A DNA stretch of 64,000 nt from Chrysomallon squamiferum. Its lineage: Eukaryota; Mollusca; Gastropoda; Neomphalida; Peltospiridae. Made by a program: the position numbers and the translations under genes. Below, in pieces: positions 1 to 11,231 of the stretch. The notes beneath the pieces are model-generated. The model was given only the letters and a program-made list of their open reading frames with translations. It did not search any database and was not told where the DNA came from. The stretch lies in the NCBI GenBank assembly GCA_012295275.1, contig CM022672.1, forward strand, positions 2,027,943 through 2,091,942, given 5' to 3'. Position 1 is the first letter of the stretch. Each line of letters starts with the position of its first letter.

Positions 1-890
1 AAAAGACATAATGCTGGCCTAATGTGTGATTTAAAAAAAAAAACCAAATATTATTTATTTTTTATATTTTTTATCAGTCTCACTATCCCTAACCAAATGA
101 ATGGTGTGAATTTATCTGTGTTTAAAAGACGTGTTTAATGCGTTGTTATACAAAGCATTTATTTCTGTTCTACTCGACAGCAGTCCCTGCATTTAAACCA
201 GTGTAACAGCACGGCTTGATTTAAATCACTTTAGTTAAATACCCTCCTCCCCAGAGGTGGTTTAAGTGTTTAATGTGACATTAAATAAAACATTTATTTC
301 TTTACTACTTGACAGCAGAGACAAGTCTGGTGTGTTTAGAACAGCGTTACGGCTAGAGCAGATTTCTGCAAAGTGTGCTGCTTTTGCTGTTGATATTAAC
401 AACGTTACTTGTTATTTTTATTGCTGCTATATAGTGTTGTTGGGGTATTTAAATACTCATTTTTACACAGTATTTTAAAATGTTTCCCATTTTCAGTTCT
501 TATGCATTATTTTTCTATGAAAATTATTCATTTATTTCTTATTTATTTCTTCCTATTTTTTTTTTTTTTTTTTTAAAAACACTTTTTGAAGAAGATAATT
601 TTCAAAATATTTAAAAATAATATTTAAAGTATAGAATTTTTGTTGAGCATGCTTTAATTTATTTTTTTAAATTGTTTTTAAATTTTAAATTTTTTTTTTT
701 TGTCTATCTGTTTATTTATGTTCTGTTTATTTACTTATTTATTTACTTATGTTTTAGATTAAAATAACATTTTATTACATCCACTTATAGTCTTGTCCTG
801 ATTATTTTTATATTTATATCTTTTTTTTACCATATCTATAAAACTGTTGCATGTTACATTAACTCTGAATTATAATTTCTCTCACACAAG
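1..890 (+). other. Probable upstream intron of LRP2BP
   Basis: This stretch is T-rich, low-complexity DNA with homopolymer T runs near 557 and 690 and TTTA-type runs near 710-750. No open frame matches the part of LRP2BP that should precede the exon at 891, so the earlier exons must lie left of the window. The last bases, a pyrimidine-rich tract ending CTCACACAAG at 881-890, form the splice acceptor of that exon. Calling it intron is an inference from the partial gene to its right. Confidence 0.6.
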
Positions 891-1056
891 GGTATCTGAA
901 CTTGAAGATATTGAAACAATAGCTGAAGAAACGGACTGTCTACCCAGTTACATTGCAAAAGGAATTTCTATAGCTTGTTTCTTTTATGCTCGATGTCTCA
1001 CTCTGGGTCTTGGAGTGTCTCAGGATAAGGAAAAAGCTTCTGTTTATTATTCAAGA
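891..1056 (+). CDS. LRP2BP: LRP2-binding protein (megalin-binding, Sel1-repeat), penultimate coding exon
   Basis: This is an internal exon of a homologue of vertebrate LRP2BP, a Sel1-repeat scaffold protein that binds the cytoplasmic tail of megalin/LRP2. The exon follows an acceptor AG at 889-890 and ends before a GTAAGA donor at 1057; its first base completes a codon begun in the exon before. The translation contains ETDCLPSYIAKGIS and FYARCLTLGLGVSQD, which align with the last Sel1-like repeat of human LRP2BP as I remember it (TDCLP, YHARCLQLGLGI, then YYSK). The exon ends in YYSR. It joins the exon at 1605 with phase 0. The frame stays open into the intron until a stop at 1102-1104. Earlier exons are outside the window, so the gene is partial here. 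Identity rests on motif and order; no alignment was run. Confidence 0.9.
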
Positions 1057-1136
1057 GTAAGAAAAAATTTGTATCATTTAAACCTTATTAATCATCAAAG
1101 ATAAAAGTTTTATTATGATTATATATCTCTGTCTGT

Positions 1137-1143
1137 ATGTCTG

Positions 1144-1232
<89 letters not shown>

Positions 1233-1256
1233 ATATATATATATATATATATATAT
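1137..1256 (+). repeat. (TATC)n followed by (AT)n microsatellite in the last LRP2BP intron
   Basis: About 90 bp of uninterrupted CTAT/TATC tetranucleotide runs directly into about 26 bp of AT dinucleotide. It lies between the last two coding exons. The open frame across it (a YLSI repeat) is only the translation of the tetranucleotide. The left flank of a SINE copy begins immediately after the AT run. Confidence 0.97.
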
Positions 1257-1464
1257 CACTTGAACCATACCCATTATAAGTTCTATGCCATGTTATTATA
1301 CTGTGTATGGGATGGTGTGCATAAAAAAATACTTTCTGCTAACTGGAAAGAGTAAGCCAGAAAGTGTCCACTATGGGTTTCCTCTCATGTTATCTGAATG
1401 GTTCTTATTGATATAAAACCACAAATAAAATGTGTTGAGTCCATTCAATAAAACATCTCCTTCC
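1257..1464 (+). mobile_element. Molluscan tRNA-derived SINE copy, 3' two-thirds, in LRP2BP intron
   Basis: The sequence TGTGTATGGGATGGTGTGCAT, a TAAAA-rich stretch, GCTAACTGGAAAGAGTA and GGGTTTCCTCTCATGT occur in the order I remember for a SINE family abundant in molluscs. The copy ends with AAATAAAATGTGTTGAGT and AATAAAACATCTCCTTCC, the best preserved 3' end in the window. The tRNA-like head is missing, replaced on the left by the AT microsatellite. It lies in the same orientation as LRP2BP and carries two AATAAA hexamers (1424-1429 and 1447-1452). The family assignment is from memory and is supported by about 20 other copies in this window. Confidence 0.88.
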
Positions 1465-1604
1465 ATGTTCTTCACTGTTGAAATGATGTTTTTATACAGG
1501 CATATAGAAAATACTCCGTTATTAGGATTTTGTTTTATTACTGTTTTATGCTACACATAACTGTGTATGAAAGTATTTTTTGACATTTATGTATTTTTTT
1601 TCAG

Positions 1605-1670
1605 AGTTATAACTTTGATCCTGATGCCTGTGCTCATCTGCAGAATGTGACAACACATGGAGGGATATAG
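1605..1670 (+). CDS. LRP2BP: LRP2-binding protein, terminal coding exon
   Basis: The exon follows a strong acceptor (poly-T then TCAG at 1601-1604) and joins the donor at 1056/1057 without a frame break. It encodes 21 residues, SYNFDPDACAHLQ then NVTTHGGI, and stops at TAG 1668-1670. The human protein also ends about 20 residues after its YYSK motif, with an NPALADELH-like helix that corresponds to DPDACAHLQ here. The matching length and position of this tail make it very likely the true C terminus. Confidence 0.85.
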   Translation, partial: SYNFDPDACAHLQNVTTHGGI

Positions 1671-2216
1671 ACTCATTACAGGATTAACTATAGACTGGTT
1701 CTGGAAGGATACTGACTGGTTTTTTGAAACACATAGATTAGTTCTGGAAGAAAAGAGAAAAATTCATATTAAGATTATGGTAAAAATCTACATGAACAGA
1801 TACTTTTTGATTATGCAGAAAGAGCATGGGTTAAATTAGAAAATGTGATTTTAAAATGATTTTGTAAAGAAAAAGAACTTAAATAATGATTCAGTATGTG
1901 TTTTGGGACTGTGTACGTAAAGATCACCTGGAATGATATTAATGTATATAAACATATTTTTCTAATGTTAAATTTGTCTTTAATATTGTAACAAAATGTA
2001 TTATTTTTAATTGTCTGTTGTTATTATTATTCATTTCTAAACCTGTCTGTGATTGTTAGTATCAATTTTAGAAATGATCTTGATGGCAATTTAAGTTAAG
2101 ATCTCATTCACAATAATGATGATAATAACAATAATAATAATAATTTGAACAACAAACTAAATATGATAGCAAACAGTTGCAATTTATGTGTATGATCATT
2201 TGCATTATTAAATAAA
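1671..2216 (+). other. Probable LRP2BP 3' UTR
   Basis: AT-rich sequence follows the LRP2BP stop codon with no further coding signal. It contains a small internal duplication (TAGACTGGTTCTGGAAG near 1690 and TAGATTAGTTCTGGAAG near 1734, about 44 bp apart). The end is set by the first AATAAA downstream, at 2211. No transcript evidence is available, so the extent is inferred. Confidence 0.5.
2211..2216 (+). promoter_or_regulatory. Candidate poly(A) signal AATAAA for LRP2BP
   Basis: This is the first canonical AATAAA after the stop codon at 1670, about 540 bp downstream. A T-rich tract does not follow closely, so the signal is plausible but unproven. Confidence 0.4.
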
Positions 2217-3240
2217 ATGAATAGTGAGTCAGGAGTTAAAGAAATTAATAGGAAATCTTGAAGATTTTTTTCTCAAAACTGTTTGTATTGGTAATGTTTT
2301 ATAGTTAGATAATAAGGAGTTGTTATGGAGTTATACATTTTTATTTTATATTTAACTGTTACAGATGTTTGGTTGAAAACAGGTATATTTGAAAAAAAAA
2401 ATTCACCAACTTTTTTAACTTGTCAAGGTTTAGAGGATTACACAGAAATATATTTTATTTATACCTGAAGAGGTTATTGTTTGGAGGGCTATGTAAAAAA
2501 ATGTATGGATACGTTTCTGGTAGGTTTAAACACTGGAGATATACATTTTCTGTTTCTCAGATGGAAAAGATTGTTGTTCAAAAGTTTTTAAACATAAATT
2601 TTATCATTGATTAAATGAACATAAATTTATCTGTAGGTGGGCTTGAATGTAGAGGGATTTTTATTTTGGTTTCAGATGGATTATAAATTTGCCAGTAAAT
2701 GCTGATTAACTTTCTTCTTTCTTTTTAAAACCTTTTTTTAAAAATAACAATTTTGATTCAAAAATGTAATAAAAACATTACTAACATATACTTTCTTTCC
2801 ATCATAAAAAATGTCTGTTTTAAATTTAATTTTTAATTCAGTTGATTTGTTTTGTTATTTGTTTTGTTATTTTAAAAAACACAGCAATGTTAAATAATTA
2901 AATGATAATGAAAAAAGAAACATGACTAACATATACTATTTCTTAACATTGTGAAAAGTTTTCACTTTTTAAATTAATTTTTATTTTCTCCATTGATCTC
3001 TTTTCATCAGCTTAATAATTTAACCTAATCTCTTCATTAGACAGTTTTCAATTAACAAAGAAATTATATTATTAAAATTTCATAATTATAAACAAAATAT
3101 ATATATATTTAAAATATTTGTTTGGTAACCAACACACAACCTAATGTTAAATTGGATTGTACAGGTTTTCAATAATATGTCTTTTAAAGTGATTTTTCTC
3201 ATGAAATAAATAAATAAAAGATAATAGTTAAGCTACTGTG
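2217..3240. repeat. AT-rich intergenic DNA with a diverged two-copy duplication (~145 bp)
   Basis: No coding signal is visible. Around 2775-2870 and 2915-3000 the same order of words recurs: ACTAACATATACT, then CTTTCC/TTCTTAAC, a TTTTAAATT-type stretch and ATTTTTA. The offset is about 145 bp, with many substitutions. The rest is unstructured AT-rich sequence. Confidence 0.45.
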
Positions 3241-3253
3241 ATAGATGTTTCTG

Positions 3254-3268
3254 ATTATTATTATTATA

Positions 3269-3315
<47 letters not shown>

Positions 3316-3396
3316 TACAATATTTTAGTTATGTGTTTTATCTTTGAATACAAAAGTTTGTATTTGAAATCTAAAGAACAGGGTCTTTATTTATTT

Positions 3397-3428
<32 letters not shown>

Positions 3429-3460
3429 TTTTTATTATTATTATTATTATTGCATATAAG
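3254..3460. repeat. (TTA)n and (TTTA)n microsatellites
   Basis: A run of TTA/ATT triplets covers about 3254-3314. After about 70 bp of ordinary sequence, ATTT tetranucleotides cover about 3387-3430 and pass into TTA triplets to about 3452. Open frames here read poly-Leu or poly-Tyr and are artefacts. Confidence 0.95.
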
Positions 3461-3908
3461 AAGTCTTTAAGCATTTTACTTTTTAAATTTTTTAAATGCA
3501 ATATACTTGCATGAGTGTGTTTGTCTGTGCATGTGCATATTATTCATGTCCATCTGTCTGTCAGTATGTTAATATATGTAATTTTATAACATTTTATTTT
3601 ATTTAATTTTATATCACTTTAATATTTTTATTTTATATAATCTTTTTTCTTTTGAAATACATTGTACATTTTGGTATTATTTAAAAAAGAAAAAAAAAGC
3701 CTAATGTGATAGCATTACCAAATTACAATTTTTGAAAATTTATTTTATATGTCCATGTATTTTTTATAATCTCTTTTAGTCTTCCTTTTTATTTTTGCAT
3801 ACTTTTATTTCATATTTCCAAAGATTTCTGCCAAAAATTTGTGTTACATTCTTATCACCAACTACTAGTGTTAACAGATCTGCCAAATGTATTCTACTTA
3901 CATGTAAC

Positions 3909-3910
3909 TA

Positions 3911-3960
<50 letters not shown>

Positions 3961-3980
3961 GCATGTATGCATGTATGCAT
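3909..3980. repeat. (TTA)n microsatellite with GCATGTAT tail
   Basis: About 50 bp of TTA/ATT triplets are followed by three GCATGTAT-type units. Confidence 0.95.
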
Positions 3981-4145
3981 ATTCTATAGAATTTGGTGTC
4001 TGTTACAAATTTCAGTAATTTATTTATTATTAACAATGTATATACATATATGTATGTGTATATATGTATGTACATATGCATGTCTGTATATATGTATTTA
4101 TCCTATAGCATTTGGCATCAGTAATTATTTATATTATTAACAATA
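3979..4145 (+). repeat. Two-copy tandem duplication (~118 bp)
   Basis: The segment TTCTATAGAATTTGGTGTC followed by CAGTAATTTATTTATTATTAAC (3981-4035) recurs as TCCTATAGCATTTGGCATC followed by AGTAATTATTTATATTATTAAC (about 4100-4142). A short TATATG/TGTATG microsatellite separates them. The copies are moderately diverged. Confidence 0.7.
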
Positions 4146-7100
4146 CTCCTGGTTAATAGATTGTGTTAATCTTATTTTTTGATCCTCTCTTTTTACTATA
4201 ATTATTATCATCATTAAAATAATAAAATAAATATATATTTTATAAAATAGATTTTTATGAACTATTTTATATCTGGCCTTTCAATCTGCCGTGTACTTCA
4301 AAGTTAAGTATACATTTTGTAGCAGGCTTTTTCAACTATTTTATATGATACTAGTCTCAGTATGATAATAAACATTGTCTTAACTGAACTTCTAGAAAAC
4401 AAAACAGAGAAAAATGTTTAGCATCAGGTTATTCACAATTGTAATTATGTGAGATGTACACAGATGTAGAATTAATTGCATTAGAAGATTGTTGTCAGTA
4501 TAGATTTGGGTCTTAAAATACAGATGTCAGTGTTGGTACATAAAAGTTCATTCACGTCACATATTCTCTATGCCATTTAAAAATCAAGCCATAATACTAA
4601 TTGTGTTTAAAATGCCATAATTAATAAATGCAAAATATGGGATCTTTATTGCTTATATATATACACATCCCTACATTACTATATAACAGTTAGTCCACAT
4701 ATTAAACATGCCACACAACTCTACTAAACTAAATCTAAAAATAATGTATTTTTTATTTTTATTTTGTTTTTGTTTGTTTTCTGTCTGAATTGTTATGAAG
4801 CACTGAGGAAAATAACTTGAACTTTTTGATATAAACCTTGGTGACTGTTTTTAATTAGGTGTGATATTGACCATTACTAATCTGTTAGTTAACAAGTTAT
4901 GCCTTGAAAGAAATTAAGATATCTCTGTGCCAATGTTTTATCTTACTGTGATAACAAGAATTAAAGAAGAAATTTGTTGTAAAACCCGGTCTTGTTTTTT
5001 CACTGGACAAAAAAAAATGCTTATGAAAGTTCATACTGTTTAAATTATAACTGTTCTGTATGTTTATTTGTTTCTTTTGTTTGATAGTTTTTTTTTTTAG
5101 AATAAATATAAATTCCAATAAGGAATTTAAACATAATCTTGGATTTTTGTTGTGTATTTGAGATAGGTGCATTATTATTTTTATTATTTAAAATTTTGTT
5201 TTATATCTGCTTGGAGTTTGATTTATGTTATGTGACAGAAATATTTCTCACTTTACTCTGTGTCCTTGCTTCCCAATGTCATCATGACAGACCTCAGCAA
5301 CACCTCTCCAGTTCCTCTGGATACACCATTTCCATCACAGGTTATTATTATTAATGTTGTTATTATTATTATATCTGTTGTTATTATTATATTCCATAGT
5401 TCAGCCATTGAAGCTGAAGGACTTTCTATGAAAAGAATTCTGTTATAAAACCAATGCAAGACTCCATCATTCTTTCTTTTTTTTTCTTCAGTATTTCTCA
5501 TGACTCTATTCTTCATTTCCATATGTTGTCAGACATAAAATGCAGTGACTACTTTTCATCTGACAATAGTGTGAATCTATTTACATCTTCCAGTAATATT
5601 ATTCAATATAACCTACAAGTGTTAGAGATAAGCTGTGAAACTCCTATCAGCAGATACTGTCTCTCTGCCTAAACCAATCAACCATTTCATATATTATTTC
5701 CATTGCAGGTTCAAGCTTGTCTGTCGTAGACAAGCTGTCTGAGTATCCCATTGAAAATATTTATTCATTTTACAACAAATATCATATTTTAATATTAGTG
5801 GGGTTTTTTGTGTTTTTTAAAAAAATATTTTTTATACTGGCAGTTATTAGCTATGGACTGTTTAACTGTTCAGTCAGTCCAAACCTAATAAGAAATGGTT
5901 TTCAAAAACTAAAAAATAATTAATTTAAAAAAATATAATAAAAGTTCAGTTAGTAAAAATAATAAAAAGAACTGACAACACATGTATTAAAAAGAGAGAG
6001 AAATTAATAATAACAAACAACAAAAATAATAATATATACAAAAATGATGATGATCACAACAATAACAACAACAGTTTATGTTATTTTTTTTGAACAACAA
6101 AATAAGCTAGCCATCAAAAAAGCCTACAACTCATTTTGGTGGCAGGGGTCACAAATAAGAAATTTTGTTGTCTTCGGTAGATAATGACATTTGTACTTTC
6201 AGCTTAATAATATGACAATCACCTGACACCTGCAGCAGTGGGCTCATTTACATTTATCTCTACCATACAGTCTTCAATGTAATCTAATTGTTTTAGTTCT
6301 TGCCAAGTTAAAACTCAAGATCTTGTAAGATAAAAGGAAAATCTAATTCTTCAGCTGTAAAACGTTCTTTGTAGCTCAAAGCCAACAGTTCTGTAGACAA
6401 ATTGCATCAACAACAATCCAGAGTTAGTGACAAACGGAATTTGTTTGTTATGGTAATGAACTTATATACCTCTCGCCAAATTCTTGCCCCGAAGCTGCTA
6501 AAATAATGCAAATACGGATACCGCTAGATTCAACAACTGATAGACTTTGTCAGGAATGAACAATTTCAGTAATATTAAAGGAAAGAAAGCCATTGATTCT
6601 GCTTTATAATGGACTCATTTCCATTGCAGAAAGGATCACAAACATCAGATGTCTGACATTATAAGGATCAAATCACTGGCATGTATATGACTTACATCGT
6701 CTTGTGGTTTTGGAATTTATATCTTCACCTATTTGTGTATTTCATCACAGTGTGTTCATAAGATAATGGTAAGTTCATTTTCAGGAGATTAAAAAAAAAT
6801 AGTGTTTATTCTTTTTTGTAATAATAATTTGTTTTTGGGGTTTCTTACATTTTTTTTTTTAGTTTGATTATTATTTGTTAAATTTAAAAATGTATACTTC
6901 AAAAATTACTTGTAACTTAAATAATTAATTTTGAAATAATTTATAATTGTTACTTATTTATTATTATTATTATTATTCAGAATGGAATATTTATATTTGA
7001 TTTATAAGTTATTTTTATATTTTAGGGTTTATTAAATTTTCATGATATTTTAATGCATTAATGCTTTCTCCTTTTTTTTTTTTTTTTTTTTTTTCTTTTG

Positions 7101-7530
7101 TTCATAATAAGTACACTTTTTAAGTTTCTAGAGAAAATAATTGCTGGTTTGATTTTCTATATGCTAATGGCTTTTCAGTTTTGGAGACAAGTTGTTTTCA
7201 TAAAATGATGATGGCAAGTTAATTTTTAAAAGGTGTTTAAGAAAAATTTTGATGTCATTTTCAAGTATCTACTGGTTTTTATTTTTAGAGCATCATCATT
7301 TTCATTTGATTTCGAGTTTCTAAAAAATATATATATAGTTTTCTAAATGCCAAAGACATTTTTTAAAATCAATTTTGTTTTTACATGAAAATGATGGGAA
7401 AGTAACTTGTTAAGGTTTTCTCTAACTTTTTAAAATGTTATTTTAATGATATTGGATTTTCACAGTACACCATTTTTATCTTAAAACTGTTTCCTATTAC
7501 ACTGAAATATACACAGAACATAAGACATAC
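4146..7530. other. Gene-poor AT-rich stretch
   Basis: No convincing exon chain is present. Short homopolymers and (ATT)n tracts occur (for example 5341-5390 and 7070-7095). A weak two-copy duplication with words TTTTCATAAAATGATGATGG and TTTACATGAAAATGATGGG is offset by about 185 bp near 7195-7420. One more complex segment, 6360-6640, is listed separately. A possible mini-exon at 5286-5340 is discussed under rejected items. Confidence 0.6.
6360..6640. promoter_or_regulatory. Complex, non-repetitive segment with POU/SOX-like words
   Basis: This interval is much less repetitive than its surroundings. It contains TTGCATCAACAACAATCC, CCTCTCGCCAAATTCTTGCC and AATGCAAATACGGATACCGC, giving an exact octamer ATGCAAAT (POU-type) and ACAAT (SOX-type) words within about 100 bp. 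No frame is open across it. A conserved enhancer is one explanation, but the words are short and may be chance. Confidence 0.2.
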
Positions 7531-7560
7531 ATGCATGACTGTAATAAGTATACTCAGATA

Positions 7561-7636
7561 CATTCACAAAGCTACATACATATACATATCTATCTATCTA
7601 GCTAATTATTTATATATAGTCATACACACATACATT

Positions 7637-7667
<31 letters not shown>

Positions 7668-7775
7668 GTGTCTGTGTATATGTATGTATGTATGAAGTTA
7701 TGTATGTATGTATGTATGTATGTATGTGTATGTATGTATGTATGTATGTATGTATGTATGTACACACAGACATAT
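7561..7775. repeat. Compound microsatellite: (CTAT)n, (CA)n, (TATG)n
   Basis: A short CTAT run near 7568-7585 is followed by (CA)n at about 7637-7661 and a long TATG tetranucleotide at about 7680-7761. Frames on both strands read YVCM- or HTYI-type repeats and are not genes. Confidence 0.95.
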
Positions 7776-7929
7776 GCACATACACATTTTATTTTCAAGC
7801 ATACAGAAAAAGTGATTCGTAAACCAAGCATATATCTTATGCACTGAATTAATTTCAGCATTTATGCTATTTTTGAAAACGTTTCCTATTAAAATCATTA
7901 CTGCACATTAACCTTATTAAGAATACCAG

Positions 7930-8290
7930 CAGTACAGCTCATCACAGGCAACAGTTTATTTAGAACCATTTACTTAAGACTGGGCAAGGCAGCACTTTTA
8001 GGTTAATTTGCCAATTTGGAAATCTCTGGGTCTAAGGAAATGCAAATCCCTGATAATGCCTTAAGGTCAGGAAACTAAATCTTTCAAACAGTCTGTCTAG
8101 CAGACTTGCTCTTCCTAACAGAGCTTTTCCTTTTTGCGAAATTGGCTAGGCCTGGAATCCAGTTGACGAAATTGGTGCCTTTGAAAATGGAAGCCGGTCT
8201 GAAGTGATAAATTGCTGGGAATTGCCCAAGATATTTCTTAAGTGGTGCTAGAAAGCACTGATGCCAGGCTGTTCATAAAGAGACATTTTT
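7930..8290. other. Non-repetitive, higher-GC segment of unknown nature
   Basis: About 350 bp of complex sequence stands out from the AT-rich surroundings. It includes GGGTCTAAGGAAATGCAAATC (with an ATGCAAAT octamer), GGCTAGGCCTGGAATCCAG and the near-repeats GCGAAATTGGCTAGGCC and GACGAAATTGGTGCC about 30 bp apart. I see no long frame, terminal inverted repeat or SINE core. It could be an old mobile element or a conserved non-coding element. Confidence 0.3.
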
Positions 8291-8383
8291 ATAATCAAAA
8301 CCTTTTCTGATGTCCATTTTAAAAGTAATAAATGAATAGTGGGTCTTTGAATTTGTAGTGCATTATGCCCAGAGAAAGAAGTT

Positions 8384-8384
8384 C

Positions 8385-8413
<29 letters not shown>
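8384..8413. repeat. Poly(A) tract
   Basis: About 29 A residues are followed by A/G-rich sequence. No retrocopy with a recognisable coding body lies to the left, so this is probably a simple homopolymer. Confidence 0.9.
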
Positions 8414-8415
<2 letters not shown>

Positions 8416-8804
8416 AGAATGAAAAGGAAATGGAAAAAAAGATGAACAAAAGTTTTTTGGAACTAAGGAAGTCTGCAGAAATTGTATTATAGGAAGCTTT
8501 TTTCTTTTTTTATTTAAATTTAAATATCTAAATGCAATTACTTCACTATTATTTCTTTTTTTTAGTTTTAAAAGAAAAATAATATTAAAGTAATATTCTA
8601 ACTCCATTTAGATATTTCAAATAAAGAGAAAATATAAAGTAAAAAATATTTAAGGAAAAGATCTGAACAGTTATTGGAAATTTTGCATTCCATTCTTTTT
8701 TTTTTCTTTTTTCTTCTTAATCTTGTTTGGAGAGTAACATTTATTAAGGCAGTTTTAAATTTAAGAACTGGAAAAGTATAAATTTATTATTGGTGCTGTT
8801 GTTG

Positions 8805-9085
8805 TTTTTATTATTATTATTACTATTTATGTATATTACTGTTATCATTATCATTTTACTATCATTAGTATAATCATTATTATCATTGACAAGAACATTA
8901 TTATTATTTATATTATATTACTCTTATTCTTAATACTGTTATCATCATCTTTTTACTACTGTTATTAGAACCAACAATCATGAGCATCATTATCATCATC
9001 ATCATCATCATCATCATCATTATTATTTTTTATTATTATTATTATAATTATTATCATTATTAATATTATTACTACTATTGTTGTT
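8805..9085. repeat. Degenerate (ATT)/(ATC) trinucleotide region
   Basis: About 280 bp of mixed ATT, ATC and ATTATC triplets, with a clean (ATC)n core at about 8990-9020. Confidence 0.9.
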
Positions 9086-10775
9086 ATTTCTGATATGTTA
9101 TTGCATTTTCTCTATCTTTACTTTCCTGGACATCTTTAGGACTTACTTAAATGCACAATCATGATAACAACCTGCTGGTTACGTCTAACACACTTTCCTC
9201 ACAAATCAGTTAAGACAATAAAGCATGGCTTCAGAATAATGTCAATAAAAACCTGTTTCACTACACAACACTCAATTATTTAATTTTCCACTAGAACATT
9301 TTCCACCAGAAGAGAAAATCTGCTTTTGGTGTTTGTGAGCTAACTGGAAAGTGAAGGAGCAGTGATAAAAAAAAAAAAAACAACAGCCTGTCGTTTACTC
9401 TACATAAGATTCTGATAGAGGAAACTGACCACATTCTGATTGATGACAGCCATAAAATGTTTTTGGAATGGATGCACACTGATTAAATGGATCGCATAAA
9501 AAGGGATTGAACATCCTTGACTCCGTGCTTTATCTCTCAGCTTTGTGGAGATCACAACCTCTTTAGTGTCAACATTTGGTCTAGTTTCAGTTTCATTTTT
9601 GAATATATTTTTATTATTTCTTTTAGCCACTGCAGCATGGTTACTTGTCACTGAGTTTTGGTTATGATATCTCATAATTTTTTGGTTTTATTATAGAAGA
9701 AAGGTTGATGCTAAATCGCATGGTGTGATGTAATTCCGTGATGCTTTTGTAGTAGATGTTGTCACTGGATGACAGTGTTTCAGTTTTTTTTTTACTTGTC
9801 CATGGGACTTATTATATTCCTGATTTAAAGTTTTTCAAACTGTGAAATAAAAATATAAATAAATACTATAAACATACATACATAAATAAATAAATAGACA
9901 GACAGAGAGAGAGACAGATAGATTGAAAACAGACAGACAGACACAAAGTAAATAATATAAAGTAAAATAAATCTTTTTATCATTATCCCATCATGTTATG
10001 TATTAACATTTATTTTGGACATCATACGGTGACTTCAGTGTCAGCCTCTGTGCTTTGGGTATCAATAAAATAAAATAAATTTATATGAAAATTCTTAGCC
10101 GTGCAGATTACAGTCTTTCCAGTACCTTCAATATAGCACTGTGTTCACACATTATTTCAAAAATTTCAGTTGTTTTTGTTTTAGTCTTTTTAGCATCAGG
10201 TGAGCAACTTGGGTTAGGGGATTTGACTTATTCAGTGGCATTTTCAGCTGTCAGTGAAGGTCTGATTAACTGCAAAGATCACCACCTAGTGATCAGTGTT
10301 TACAGATGTCATCTGGTTAGCTGCAGGGAAATCTTTAGTAATGATACAGTTCAAAAACCCAGGACTCTGGTCAGTATGAATGATGGTGAGAATCAGTGCC
10401 TGGTCTTTGTTTCGCTTCTTATTTGTCAGGTGTCATTGCTTGTGAGATGATGAAACATTCATGTTTGCATTTTTAGTGGCTAAAAAGTTATCACTGTCAC
10501 AAAGACAAGTCCTGTTCTCAAACATGTGACACAGTAGTGGAGTCTGAAAATACTTTTTTCCCCAGATGAGCACACTTTTATAATGCTGACCATGTTGAAT
10601 CAAACGTGATGTCTTTAACAAAAATAGATGAATAGATCTCACATCTTCTGGCATCTCCACACATTTTATTATTACCGCTATAATATGAATCGTGCTTTTT
10701 TTATGGGTTTTTTATTTCATTTTCATTGGTGTTTTTTAATTTTTATTTTTTTATGACAATCTATGCAATAATTCT
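9086..10775. other. Intergenic stretch without recognised genes
   Basis: The frame at 10,085-10,450 (121 codons, ATG start) is the longest non-repetitive open frame here. It has a hydrophobic segment near residues 25-45 (SVVFVLVFLA) that could pass for a signal peptide, but I recognise no family and see no convincing splice structure. (AAAT)/(GACA) microsatellite lies at about 9880-9950. The rest shows nothing. Confidence 0.5.
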
Positions 10776-10779
10776 ATAT

Positions 10780-10945
10780 AATTCTTGTGCTGCTTTTATC
10801 AATTAACAGCAAGTCATTCTTAATGCATAATTTCTCAAACACAGGAAAGCTCATATAATACACCTGTCATGGGATACTGGCAGAACAGGAAATAGGCTGT
10901 CATATATCTGATAATACCCCAGGCTGGTCTGGAGCTCTGAGCTTC
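10780..10945 (-). mobile_element. Molluscan SINE copy, minus strand, diverged
   Basis: Read on the minus strand, the order is GCCTATTTCCTGTTCTGCCAG, a CCCATGACAGGTGTAT stretch, TTTCCTGTGTTTGAG, GACTTGCTGTTAATTGATAA and AAGCAGC. This follows the SINE core (CTATTTC..TTCCAGCCAGTG, CACGACTGGTGTAT, CCTGTCTGTGGGATGG, CCCTTGCTGCTAAT, GTAGC) with many substitutions. A weak AGCTCAGAGCTCC word to the left in minus orientation may be the tRNA-like head. Confidence 0.7.
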
Positions 10946-10984
10946 TTCTTTTTCTTACAGTATAAGATTTATTTATTTACACAG

Positions 10985-11110
10985 ATATCCCTAAACACTT
11001 ATATATAGCTATACACAGACATACATACATATACACACAGACATACATACATATACACACACATATATACACACACACACACATCCATATACACACTTAT
11101 ATAAACACAC
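10985..11110. repeat. Degenerate (CA)n/(CATA)n microsatellite
   Basis: About 120 bp of ACACAGACATACATACATAT-type sequence. Confidence 0.9.
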
Positions 11111-11200
11111 TTACAACACTAAAACTATCACTTGTAGCAATGAAGTGTAAAATGGACTAACCAGCTCACCAACTGAATGTTATATGTGCATTTTATAAAC

Positions 11201-11201
<1 letters not shown>

Positions 11202-11231
<30 letters not shown>

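Noticed and set aside
5286-5340. Possible mini-exon MTDLSNTSPVPLDTPFPSQ ending in CACAG|GTTATT
   Set aside because: An ATG in fair context and a donor-like end are present, but the next acceptors (5,492 and 5,709) do not continue in phase 0 without an early stop, and the donor is a poor match.
9400-9675. Minus-strand frame of 91 codons
   Set aside because: No recognisable domain, no splice context; ordinary AT-rich sequence.
10085-10450. 121-codon ATG frame with a hydrophobic N-terminal stretch
   Set aside because: No domain or homologue recognised. The DNA shows no shift in composition relative to its flanks. Length alone is weak evidence in 64 kb.
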